Source of the DNA: Aphrophora alni
Lineage: Eukaryota > Arthropoda > Insecta > Hemiptera > Aphrophoridae
NCBI GenBank assembly: GCA_963513935.1
Contig: OY740767.1
Coordinates: forward strand, 83,440,060 to 83,504,059
DNA: 64,000 nt
Direction: 5' to 3'
Position 1 is the stretch's first letter. The number at the start of each line of letters is the position of its first letter. Below, piece by piece: positions 1 to 9,835 of the stretch. The notes below the pieces were generated by a model. The model saw only the letters and a program-made list of their open reading frames with translations. It searched no databases and was not told the origin of the DNA. A program made the position numbers and the translations under genes.

Positions 1-91
1 TGTTTTGTACTGGTACTTTACCAATGAAAATTTAATTTTAAAACTAAGCCTACTTCTTGAAAAAGTTTATCACAGTTTTCTGCTTTACTGA

Positions 92-1401
92 TGATTATGA
101 TTTGATTATGATTTGAGATGGGGTGGAATCCTAACTCGAGAGGGATTCCCTGTACGTCAACCATTGGCTTATTGTACCCCCTGTATACCGTTCCTGGAAG
201 ATTAGAACCCTGTTCCTCGAACGAGGTTCAGGATTTTTTCCACCAGGTACGTATCCTCTTCGTCTCCCGGTTGCTGGATACCAAAGAGCTCCCTCCTTCT
301 GCGCTCCAGCATCCCGCAATCGAATATGACATGTCTTGCAGACTCCGCGGCTTGCCCGCAGAGCCGACAGCTTTGGTCTCCTTTGAAGACTCCCACTGTT
401 GCAAGATGTTTCCTGAACTGGCCATGTCCAGTGATGAGTCCTACAACTCTTTTAAGCTGTAGCCTGTCTAGCTTGATTAATGACTTCGTAAGGTAAGTAC
501 TGGGTTCTTTAATCAGCTGTTTACTTTGTGTGAGCCCGGGAGTCCTGCGCCATCTCTGGCGTTGCTTTTCCTTGGCCCAGTTGTTAACTGCGCTTTTAGC
601 CATACTGCGGCTGATACAGCACATAGGTTCTGGCCCCATAAAGGGTGTAGCTGCTCCTTTCTTTGCGAGGATATCTGCCATCTCATTACCTTGGATGCCA
701 CGATGACCTGGCACCCATCTCAATTCCACCATGTTCCTTGTGGAGAGCTTCTTAAGTGTAAAGAGGCAGTCCTTCACCAGTTTCGAGGTGACTTGTACTG
801 AGTCTAGCGCTTTTAATGCTGCTTGACTGTCTGAGAGAATAAGGATTTGTCTATCTCGAAAGCCTTTTGACAATCCCAGATGGGCGCAGGCAGAGATAGC
901 TAGTAACTCTGCTTGAAAAACTGTGCAGTACTTGCCAAGACTTACACTAATGTTTGTCCTTGGTGATGAGCTGTAAATACCATAACCTGAGTTACCCTCC
1001 ATAAGAGACCCATCGGTGTACCAGACAAGAGTCCCTCTGGAGGATCCCGGTTTACTGTTTCCTTCCCAGTCTTCTCGGTTACCAAGGGTTACCGTGAAGG
1101 GTCTGTTGAAGATGCATTCGGTGTGCATTGCGTCTGGCACCATGTCTAACACCGAGTTTTTGAGTGCGATGTCAACTATGTCAGTATGTCCTGCTCCAGG
1201 CAAGCCCCTCCGCCATTCGTTGACACACGTAAGTCTGTAAGCGGATTTCCTTGCCTCCGACATTATGTAAATATCAAGAGGCAGGAGTCCGAGTGCTTTA
1301 CTGAACTGGCCCGCTTCTTTGCAGCACAGTAAAATAGCGAGTAAAATGACCGAGCGGTCTTCCCACTCCACTCGCTCTCTACGGTACTGTACAGTGTACA
1401 A
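92..1401 (-). mobile_element. 5'-truncated non-LTR retrotransposon (LINE) with RNase H, 3' part only
   Basis: The minus strand carries the C-terminal end of a LINE pol protein (RNase H plus CCHC zinc finger) followed by a short 3' end. The tail is a simple repeat: the 11-bp unit TGATTATGATT (+ strand) occurs 2.3 times at 92-116. Short tandem tails are typical of I-type and related LINEs that carry RNase H. No reverse transcriptase is present upstream, so the copy is 5'-truncated, the usual result of incomplete target-primed reverse transcription. The exact 5' boundary is unclear because a pogo-like terminus abuts it at about 1403-1442; similarity to the pre-RNase H linker begins near 1330. 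Clade is not certain (I, R1, Loa or a related RNase H-bearing clade). Confidence 0.85.
202..1401 (-). pseudogene. LINE pol C-terminal fragment: RNase H and CCHC zinc finger
   Basis: An open frame of 399 codons without internal stops. It begins at a TTG that is simply where the truncated frame opens, not a real start. Residues 30-60 resemble the linker after the reverse transcriptase (GLLPLDIYI). RNase H follows: YTDGS (Asp130), QAELLAI (Glu165), LSDSQAAL (Asp191), and PGHRGIQGNEMAD (His233, Asp243), so the D-E-D-D set is complete. A CX2CX8HX4C knuckle lies at Cys345, Cys348, His357 and Cys362. In the family, RNase H removes RNA from the cDNA hybrid during retrotransposition. The long intact frame suggests a fairly recent insertion, but without reverse transcriptase or endonuclease it is a dead fragment. 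Overlapping plus-strand frames are shadows. Confidence 0.85.
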
Positions 1402-1402
1402 A

Positions 1403-1442
1403 CACTCGGTTAGTTGAGGCTCGGATAATCAGGGCCCTACTG
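1403..1442. mobile_element. pogo/Tigger-like terminal inverted repeat, solo end
   Basis: Read on the minus strand from 1442 this is CAGTAGGGCCCTGATTATCC, then GAGCCTCAACTAACCGAG, flanked by TA (1443-1444). The CAGT start, the ATTATCCGA and TAACCGAG blocks and the TA target are typical of pogo/Tigger/jerky-type transposon ends, and resemble the decayed end near 26551. No partner end was found in the first 1.4 kb, so it may be half of an element that the LINE fragment interrupted or replaced. Confidence 0.5.
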
Positions 1443-1618
1443 TATAACCTATTATTTATTACTAGAAAGCTAATCACCGTCTGTTAATACCCAGTATGTA
1501 TTTAAAATTTTATCTTTAGATAAGAGAAGTTAGATCATTTAGATTAAGAATGTGACTAGAGCCAACCAACAAAATTCTAAGGAAGCCGTATTTTAAAATT
1601 TAGTATTAAACTACAACT

Positions 1619-1705
1619 ATCAACCAAGCTCAAACTTGCAACGGTTGACTTATCCGAACTCCTGCGAGATAAGCATGCGCTCTGCCAATTGAGCCACTCA
1701 TACCA
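1619..1705 (-). repeat. tRNA-derived sequence (tRNA pseudogene or SINE head)
   Basis: The minus strand contains TGGCTCAATTGGCAGAGC, which matches a tRNA D-arm and A box with a four-pair GCTC/GAGC stem. Downstream, CAAGTTTGAGCTTG resembles a T-arm and B box. The middle can form CTTATC/GATAAG, but its loop is about 13 nt instead of 7, and no paired acceptor stem is visible. It is therefore not a functional tRNA. A tRNA pseudogene or the 5' head of a tRNA-derived SINE are the two readings; no SINE tail was recognised. Confidence 0.4.
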
Positions 1706-2731
1706 ATGTGAAACGGGACTAACAACATAATCTGATGAATCATTCCAGTCAGTTGAATTTGTTTAAGAAAATGTGAATATGACGGTGTTTGTACAAATTT
1801 AGAATTTCATTTAGCAAATATATTCCAATTAAGTTTAAATGTATGTGAAGAATTTAATTTAATTAAACAAGTATTGCCTTTAAAGGCTAAAATTAGCTCC
1901 AACTCAGGCATTCAATGATTAGATATAGTTCTCAATATACACACTTGTTTGCCGTAAAGCAGAACATCAAGCGATGGCACGACATTGTCACAGAACGAAA
2001 ATACGGGCCGCAAAGATATTGTATAGAATGAACTTTTTTGCAGGGCAAACTAAAATTTCGTCGTTATCAAAAAATAGTCCAAAACAATAGACTCAATGTT
2101 TAAAAAATTGCATGGCTTCCAACCCCTGAAGTTACTATTATCAGTAGCTCAGTTTTATAAGATTCTCTTTAATTTTAATTATTCAAACATTCACAATAAT
2201 ATATTTATATTGTCACAATTGTTATCTTATCTCTCCTAATCTTAAAATTGTATCCAATCAACCACAATATGAAATATAAACCCAGAATGGTTCCAACTGT
2301 TATGACTCTACTGTTTACTTTTCGTATTAAACAATTACAAGTTTTGTAATACACAATGATTTTGCTCACCTTTCTTGCAAAGGTCTTCCAACGTTGTTAC
2401 CTCGAACTATCGGGCTCTCTCGACTCTCACTCGCCAAATATGGCTATATTCCGAAAACCCCTCACGCATTAATTCCTTCTGTGATTCAAAGACCCTGTCT
2501 CCTTTTGTTTCCCTCTTGCTTGTGACATTGACTGCCTTTGCACAGCAAGCATTTCAATATAATTATTGTTAGACTTCTGTCTTTTGCAACAGCTGATTTC
2601 CACGTTGACTTTAATATAACATACTATTATTTTTTTAAATCTATATTCTAACTAAAACTATCCTAATTCCTAACATCACTGCCACCCTCGAAACATCGTC
2701 CCGATATTTAAAACAAAACAAATATACATTA
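1706..2731. other. AT-rich non-coding stretch
   Basis: No gene is supported. A less AT-rich patch at about 2395-2545 stands out. On the minus strand it ends in GCAAGAAAG followed by GTGAGCAAAA near 2380, which resembles a 5' exon and donor, but the only short frame there (about 20 codons) gives no recognisable protein. Confidence 0.4.
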
Positions 2732-3483
2732 CAACGGGGAATACCCTACAAGTGATGATGAATCTGTGGACTTACCTCTAACACTTATCTCCGATTCAGA
2801 CATTGTTACTGAAATATATGGAAAAAAACCTACCAATGCCTACAGATTCATCATACTTATTAAAATGTGCCATTTTAGCACCAGAGAGTAAGCACTGAAT
2901 TGAAGTTAACAAAAGGGTTTTAGACCTCATCCCAGGCTCAAGCAAAACCTATACAAGTGTGAATACACTCATCACAGAGGATGACAGTGAACTCTTGCAA
3001 TTCCCAATTGAATTCCTAAACAGCCTTGAGATGACCGGTTTGCCATCTCACGAATTAGTCTTAAAGGAAAGTGCCATTGTAATGCTTTTAAGAAATTTTA
3101 ATTGCACAGCAGGTCTTCTAAATGGAACAAGACTCATTGTTAAGAAAATGTATGAAAACAGTTTAGATTTAGAAATCATAACTGGCAAAAATATTGGGCA
3201 ACATGCACTATTACCCCGAGTTGATCTCTCTCCTTCAGATTCAACTATACCATTTTCCTTCAAGCGAAGATAATTCTCCATAAAGGTTGCATTCTGGATA
3301 ACCATTTACAAGGCGCAAGAGCAAACAATTGATCAAGTTGGTGTCTACTTGCCCGAACCAGTCTTCAGTCACGGTCAGTTGTAGATCGCCTTAACACGAA
3401 GGAAATCGTTCGATAGCGTGAAAGTAGAAATCAAAACAAAAGGTCGACGCACAGCCAATATTGTTTGGAAAGAAGTATTGTAA
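2732..3483 (+). pseudogene. Helitron RepHel helicase C-terminus, broken
   Basis: The frame from 2959 to the TAA at 3481-3483 reads through the helicase C-terminus and is broken by two nonsense codons, TAA at 3271-3273 and TAG at 3382-3384. Upstream, 2732-2958 carries related coding sequence (SDDESVDLPLTLISDSDIV, then an ILAPES-like block) with frameshifts and a stop. Recognisable blocks are EFLNSLEMTGLPSHEL, AIVMLLRNFNCTAGLLNGTR, a motif VI-like AFWITIYKAQEQTIDQVGVY, and PEPVFSHGQL, then SFDSVKVEIKT near the end. In the family this Pif1/RecD-like SF1 helicase unwinds donor DNA in rolling-circle transposition. The copy cannot make a working protein. Confidence 0.85.
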
Positions 3484-3687
3484 AAGGCAAAAAGATGATT
3501 TTTTAGTTTTATTTTTATTTATTTAATTTTTAAATACAATTTTAATATTTCTTTTGTACTACTATTTTTATTTTTGTATTACTTTAATAAAAATGTATAC
3601 ATCTGGCAGGCCTACTAATTTGATTAGAATATTATCATCATTATTAAGTTAAGTAATTTTTATATATTTTTTAATTATTAATTTCAA

Positions 3688-3714
3688 TGCTGCGGAGCAG
3701 CACAGGTCCTCTAG
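3688..3714 (+). other. Helitron 3' terminal hairpin and CTAG end
   Basis: A six-pair perfect stem with a GGA loop, then ACAGGTCCT-type spacing and CTAG. In Helitrons the hairpin acts as the termination signal for strand transfer. It lies about 205 bp after the helicase stop codon. Confidence 0.8.
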
Positions 3715-3715
3715 T

Positions 3716-4142
3716 ATAATTAAATATTGGATGACAACTGACATATAAAACATTAGGCTATAATAATCACAATTTTGCATGTAATAATTATATTAAAAAT
3801 TCATATATTTCATACAAATAACCTCAAAAATATATTAATAAATTGTGTAACAACTTTCATCAAACTCAAAAACAACTTGTCACATTTTTAACACTTATAA
3901 GCCTAAAAAACCCTTTATTTAATTTAGTTTAACATTATATTTAAAAGAAAATCTTTTAATACACTCTGTAATATCAACAATGTTCATCGTAACTTGTTGT
4001 CCATCTTGCCAATTTTTCCTCCTCATCAGCTTCATCTTCATGATATTAATCAACAACAGAATGTGGTTCTGAGAATGGACGAGGCTAACCAATACTACCT
4101 TTTACATCTCCAATTTCCTCTTCGTCTTGCACAAAAGTTGTC
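3716..4142. other. AT-rich non-coding stretch
   Basis: No gene or repeat is supported here. The short open frame at 3994-4188 runs into the foldback arm and is not credible as a gene. Confidence 0.5.
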
Positions 4143-4560
4143 GAACTGCTCTCTGCCTTGGTCATCAACATGTCACATCATGCAGTAACAAAATAAATAT
4201 TAATTATGCAACAGTCCTACATAAAATAAATATTGAGCTTGACTTGTGAGAAATATTAGATAGAATAAAACTCGAATCAAAAAATCTCACGAAAATTATG
4301 TTTACTTAATTAAACCAGTTTAAAGACAAAGGCATTATTAAACAATATTTATTTTATGTAGGACTGTTGCATAATTAATAATTATTTTGTTAATGCATGA
4401 TGTGACATGTTGGTGACCAAGACAGAGAGCAGTTCAGTTTAGTTATTGAAGCTCATATATCACTGAGGATGGCGTCTTTGTCGTTAAACACGTTTTATTA
4501 AGTAAACATGATTTTAGTGAGATCTTGTGTTTGAGTTTTATTCTATCTACAGTCCTACAC
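4143..4560. repeat. Foldback element with two overlapping inverted-repeat pairs
   Basis: The first pair has arms of 93 bp at 4143-4235 and 4343-4435, nearly perfect, beginning GAACTGCTCTCTG on the left. The second pair interlocks with the first: 4258-4333 (inside the first loop) is complementary to 4472-4548 (outside it), sharing AGATAGAATAAAACTC and TGTTTACTTAAT. The two hairpins are therefore mutually exclusive, like a pseudoknot topology. The outer part holds CACTGAGGATGGCG, which also occurs in the elements near 13394 and 16478. No coding sequence. Confidence 0.75.
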
Positions 4561-5172
4561 ACTGGTTGCTAATACTGGGGAAACGTTTATGTATTAATTA
4601 TTTGTAATAATTTCAACACAACCCTTTTAGTTTTTAAATAGTTTGCAACTCTATAAACTCTCCCCTGTTGGAATCACTCTGAATGTATACAAAACAAGTC
4701 ATTATAAAATAAATATCACCTAATATATTATCAATATTTCCATGTGTAACCTTATATGTACAAGTCTGTTATATAAGGCTTGTGATAAAAAGGGTAACCA
4801 TTATTTTTCATCTCAATAAGTGTAGAAACTTTATATGTACAATGGAACATTTACAATAAATTGAAACATTGAAATAAGTCTAAAATTACTTGTAAAAACT
4901 AAATTTTAATATTTTTTAAAGATGTTTCCACCTTTCTTTTCTTTAAAAATATTACCTTTAGACAACGAAGATTTGAAAGAAAAAAAATTCTTCAAGATAT
5001 ACTTTTCAGTAATAGCCTACCAAATATCCTAACTTTATGTGAAAAAAAGAACACAAATACTATTATTACAACAAGCCATTTACAAGTAACGAACTGAAAT
5101 GATCTATACAGGTTTAAATCGGTACTGGTAAATAACTCACTTTTTGTGGATTATAAGTGTTAGCGGTTTTTC
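4561..5172. other. AT-rich non-coding stretch
   Basis: No gene, RNA or clear repeat is seen. Confidence 0.5.
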
Positions 5173-5577
5173 GGATCTTTCGGTTGTGTCAGCAAACTTT
5201 AAACATTTTCTAAAGAGAAACTATGAAAGGAATAGTTGTCACCTTTATTTTCTTGGAAAAATTGTACTGCATCTCCTTCATTTTTAATACTTTCCACCAA
5301 CTTAATGAAATTCGTAGAAAACTGTAACAGGACAGCACTGACAAGAAAGCACCGCACCGCAGATTAGCACAAACTGGCCTCTGAATTGCCGCTCGGCCTA
5401 TTTCGTTATCTTTTTGCAGAGGAAAGTCCATTATGAACTGTTTTCGTTTATTTTGTGTAGTCATGATTATTGTTTCATTACATTAGAAAGTGTTTTGTTT
5501 ACGTACAGCACTTCAAAAGTTTGCTGGTTATCTACAGAAAATGTTTAAAGTTTGCCGACACATAACCGAAAAGATCC
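5173..5577. repeat. MITE-like element with about 40-bp inverted ends
   Basis: Inverted arms at 5173-5211 and 5536-5577 share GCAAACTTTAAACATTTTCT, with a few mismatches and small indels near the outer end. The interior of about 325 bp has no inverted symmetry. An 84-codon minus-strand frame (5210-5464) inside matches no family I know. No clear target duplication was found, so the transposon class is open. Confidence 0.6.
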
Positions 5578-6834
5578 AGTTTTTCTTTCAAATATTTGAC
5601 TGAAAACGATATCCTAACCTGTTGAACTTGATTACAATTATTGTCCTCGAAGCATGCCAACCTTATATTTTGTCTTTGCTATCTATTTTATTTTTATATT
5701 GCTGTAGCCCTAACCTCGCCTTTAGTAAAGACAATAATATTATTATTATTACATTTACAGTGTATTACTGTATTTGTTTTAGTCTCTATTTGAATTCACA
5801 CAGTGGTTGGAAATTAATAAATTTAGGAATGACATTGTTAAGACATTGTGATAATCTTCGATATGAATGATGTATTATTTTATAGACCTATAATAATTAA
5901 ATATGAATAAAAAGATAACTTTAGCTCGATAATGACATAATATTAAAACAAAAGAGAATAGGGGCCATACCTACATCTTTTCGTAAAAATATCTTGTTTT
6001 TAGCAGAAACAAATCCTAGTTCAACATATGATTTTTCGGTAACAATTAAATTCGGAAGTTGTGTTAAAAGCAGCCTATATGGTCCTGCAGGAGCTGTATC
6101 TCTTTCTTTTTCCTAAAACATGGAGAGAGAAAAACATATTAAGGCTACATTAAAACAACATTTCATTAATTAATATTTTCCAACCTCATTGCAATCAAAG
6201 GTTATGTTTGAAAATAACTTACCACAAGTTCTCTCGCCTTATCAAAATATAACAGAGAAATTTGAGAAAATACTAGGGATAAAATATCTTCCATGTTTTC
6301 AGAAGTTCCAGGCAATTTAAGCATTTTAGAACAAACTAATAGGTCTATATTTTTTTCTTCTCAGTTTAATAAATGTAATAACTATGAAAGATTTAACTCT
6401 AGTCTGCGTTTGACCAGAAATACAAGCACAAATCAGTTTTAAAATTTGCATTTATGTGGATCTTCATTTCTTCTTGATATTCATAAGTAAAATTGCACAA
6501 TTATTTAATCTTTAAGAAGTAATATTGATGTCGTCTTAGTTGTTCTTAATTCTCTTGATTAATTAACCCCAATAGGCCTATCAGAATTGGAAATTGGAAG
6601 TTTCTATGATTACATGTTGTAATTGTAAACTGTAGAGGCAATTTAATTTATTTAATATTAAAAATGACAAGTAATGTTTATTTCAAATGCAAAATAAACA
6701 TTTCTACATTTATTTTTATATTCTGTATTATTTTTTAAAATGAAAATGGTATTGAATCGTACTTTGCAGAAATATAAAGCTACAGATATATTTTAATAGC
6801 ACTATTTTGACCTCGGAAGTACAATCATCACTGC
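5578..6834. other. AT-rich non-coding stretch
   Basis: No gene supported. The 82-codon frame at 5622-5870 is hydrophobic low-complexity translation of AT-rich DNA and unlikely to be real. The first TAGGCCTA of the window is at 6573. Confidence 0.5.
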
Positions 6835-6842
6835 ATCGGAAT

Positions 6843-7741
6843 TAGAGATGTGCCAAACCAACTCCGTAACTGGAATAGCTCCGCTTGGACTTGTTCCGTG
6901 AGAGGAGTAGCTCCGCTAACCTACTCCGACTCCGACTCCGACTCCGGGTTGGACTTCTCAGTTCTCATTCAACATAGCACCCCGCTCCCCGATAACTTCA
7001 TAAGACTAACTCGGTAACTCCTACTCCTATTCCGACCATTTCGTGGAAAAAGAAGACAAAGGACCTCATTTGTCCAACTGCTGCTTTATAAAGTAAAATT
7101 AAACACTTCAGCAAATTTTAGTAACTTGTGCAGTATTTTTATTCGGTATATTTTTTGTTTTAATTTAATTAAATGGGTTATTAATGTATTGTTTCAAACA
7201 AATTACCTGTTACATTTTTTTTTTTTAAATAATACAATATAAAACAGAAAACAATAGGATTGAAAGGAACAAAAATGCAGTGAAAAAACTTGTAATTTAT
7301 TGAAAAAAAAAGAAAATATGTGAAAGAAAATTAACTGAAAAAAGTACTTACATATTATTTAGTAAAATATAGATGACTGTGAAAATGTGAATAATAGAGT
7401 TGTCACTTATCACAAATAGGAAGTACATACATTTTTCTTATAATATAGGTTTTAAAATAAATGACATTAATTATAAATATAATTACTATTGAAAGCAAAT
7501 GTCAAATAATATTATTTTAGTATTTTCTACTTTATATTACTTAGTCTGCTACGGAATAGATGGAGCTGTCTGCAACTCGGATTGGCTCTTTGGCAATGCG
7601 TAGTACGTAGTGCGCAATTATTGTAGTCCGGAGTCGTGTGGCTCCGGAATAGGTAATTTTACGGAGCTAGTTCGGAGAGGAACAGCTCCATTTGAGGAGC
7701 GGTTCCGAATAACCTACTCCGCTCCTTCAGGCACATCTCTA
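6843..7741. mobile_element. Non-autonomous hAT-like MITE with 8-bp target duplication
   Basis: The element is 899 bp. Its ends are perfect 12-bp inverted repeats, TAGAGATGTGCC (6843-6854) and GGCACATCTCTA (7730-7741). The flanks are an exact 8-bp direct repeat, ATCGGAAT (6835-6842 and 7742-7749). An 8-bp duplication with ends of this form is the signature of hAT transposons. The subterminal 100 bp on both sides are dense in GGAG/CTCC half-palindromes (GGAGTAGCTCCG, GGAGCGG) and a CTCCGA hexamer array near 6930, much more GC-rich than the surroundings. Such arrays may be transposase binding sites. There is no transposase, so it must have moved with enzyme from another copy. Confidence 0.9.
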
Positions 7742-7749
7742 ATCGGAAT

Positions 7750-8744
7750 GTGGCACTTCAAGATGGCGGCCTTTGGCTTGCCAACTTAGAGTTCATCTAG
7801 TTTTCTTTGTTTTGTGCATTTAATTAATTTACCTCTCTGTGATTTCTTTGAAATGTTAGTACATAATTGTGGATGTGTTATATTTTTCAAGTTTTTTTTT
7901 TTAATAGTGTTGTCAGTGTGTTTTTGGTGTATATTCCCAATCCGTTTTTCCAGACACCTAGACCTATCGTTCCACAGAATATTAATCTGCCTAAAGGGAT
8001 TGTAGGTTGTTGCTCAATCTTCATATATTGGATTTACCACATATTTGTAAGTTTATTTTATAAATCCGATCTTATAGTAGTATAAAAATAGTGTGTTGCA
8101 GAAAATTTATTTATTTGCCAGATGCAGTATAATGCCTTGATTGAAAATAGCTATGCCATAGGCTTTAGCCTATGTGAGGTAAATGTGAGGTAGGCCTATC
8201 CTATAATTAAGTTTATCAATTATTTTAAACTATAGAGGTAATTTTTGGATAAATTAGAGATTAATATGTTATGGTGACATACCTAAATGAATAGTAAAAT
8301 TATGTAGGACCCACCCTATAATTTAATTTAGCCTAGGGTAGTCCTTGACAAAATAAGTCTGATTTTATGTTCCCTTTTTTTAAAAAAAAAAAGATGGTTT
8401 GTAGTCTACTGAAAGTGAGTGTCGTATTTGGTCACCACAGGCTTATTTTTTGTTGTAGGCAGAATTAATTAATAGACCTAAAGCTTCTATCAAATTTATG
8501 AGACTAGTGTCATTTTTAATCTTGGAAAATTGGGTAAGACAAAGTCAAAATTAAATTAACAGAACCAGGCTATTCTAAGTATTTTGGTTTTTGTTTTTAA
8601 TTTATTTGGCAAAGTAATATGGATTTAGTTTTATTTAGTAAGACGATACAGATTAGTTTTACAAAATTTGTCTAATTCGTTGGTAATTAATTATAAGTCT
8701 ATTTAAAGATTATTTTATAAAATTTGCCTAGGCCTAATTCTTTT
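7750..8744. other. Non-coding stretch with a promoter-like 13-mer
   Basis: No gene supported. CAAGATGGCGGCC-type sequence lies at 7759-7771, directly beside the hAT target duplication, and resembles a YY1/Pho-type core promoter element. A GTAAGT at 8047 could be a donor, so a 5' UTR exon of the LATS gene between is possible but unproven. Confidence 0.3.
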
Positions 8745-9835
8745 AGAAAATAGGCTTACGTTATTTTGAAATTGTAATATAATATTTTAATGTGGAAATA
8801 ACCTTTTCCCCTTAAAATTGAATGTATCTTTTTTAAAGTAGCCTAATAGTTTCAATTGGTAATCATGTGTCTGGTCTTCGTCCATAATGCAACATCCTCG
8901 TAGCCTAAATGACAATGACACAAACAATATTCTATGGAAAAATACATTTTAATAAAATTATATACGACTCATAAAACATGAGTAACATGCATGCATCATA
9001 TGATATATGAATCTTGATATTAGATGACATTTGTCTCTTAAAATATTAATATTCAAAGCCTATGGATTTTAATACAGTATTAACTTTTCAATATTAGACC
9101 TAAATTCTATTTTTTATGTTGAAATTTCACCATTAAACAATTACTCTCTTTTAAAATAAGCTTTTAATGTTAACGTTTTAGAAGTCATATTTAATTTATG
9201 AATTCCCATTGCAATATGTAGACATAACCTATGCATAGGCTGCATAAATTTCGCACTTTTCAGTTTGTATTTTTTCAGTGAAAAAGTGAATTCTGGATTA
9301 AAATAATATATTAGCCTACAATTTAAAATAAAGTATGTAGGCTAATTAAAGAATTTTATAATCTTTAAATTAAGTTTCAATTAATTTCCTACATAAGCTA
9401 CCTTATTTTGAAATTGTAGCCTAGCCTAATATAATATTTTAACGTGGAATTCACTTTTCACTTAAAGTAGGCCTAGTCTAATATTTGCAATTAATAATCA
9501 TGTACCTGGTCTTCATCCATTTCGTTCAATCGTTAACTTCTCAGTAGTTCTAAATGATACAAACAACATTCTATAGAAAAATATGTTTTAATACTAACGA
9601 TTCATAAGATATAGGCTATAATGTGCATACATTATAGTATACGTGTATCTTGATATTTGTCTATCAGTGGTTAAAATGTTATCAAAGCCTATAGTAGGCT
9701 ATATTAACTTTCCAAAATTTATTTATTTTTATTAGTAGGCCTACTTGGAAATTTCACTGTTATTCAATAATTATTTTCTTTTAAAATAGGCTTTTAAAGT
9801 TAACATTTTTGAACTTACGAATTCCCATTGTTGTG
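8745..9835. repeat. Old, diverged tandem duplication, period about 645 bp
   Basis: About 8757-9216 aligns with about 9403-9835 in the same orientation. Shared blocks in order include TTATTTTGAAATTGTA, TAATATAATATTTTAA, CTGGTCTTC.TCCAT, CAAACAA.ATTCTAT, TATTAACTTT, GAAATTTCAC, CTTTTAAAATA and GAATTCCCATTG. Divergence is substantial, so the duplication is old. Several GCCTA/TAGGC words are present in the second unit only. Confidence 0.75.

Larger units (their letters stand above)
2732..3714 (+). mobile_element. Helitron 3' remnant
   Basis: The C-terminal part of a Pif1-like Helitron helicase is followed by a canonical Helitron 3' end. That end is a short hairpin, TGCTGC-GGA-GCAGCA (3688-3702), then eight bases, then CTAG (3711-3714) with T next, as expected for rolling-circle elements that end in CTRR and insert between A and T. 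No 5' TC terminus or Rep domain was recognised, so the copy is 5'-truncated or internally deleted and begins at about 2732. Confidence 0.85.

Noticed and set aside
118..1240. Plus-strand open frames across the LINE fragment (118-462, 526-801, 1016-1240)
   Set aside because: Shadows of the minus-strand RNase H frame.
5210..5464. 84-codon minus-strand frame between inverted repeats
   Set aside because: No family resemblance; begins inside a repeat arm.
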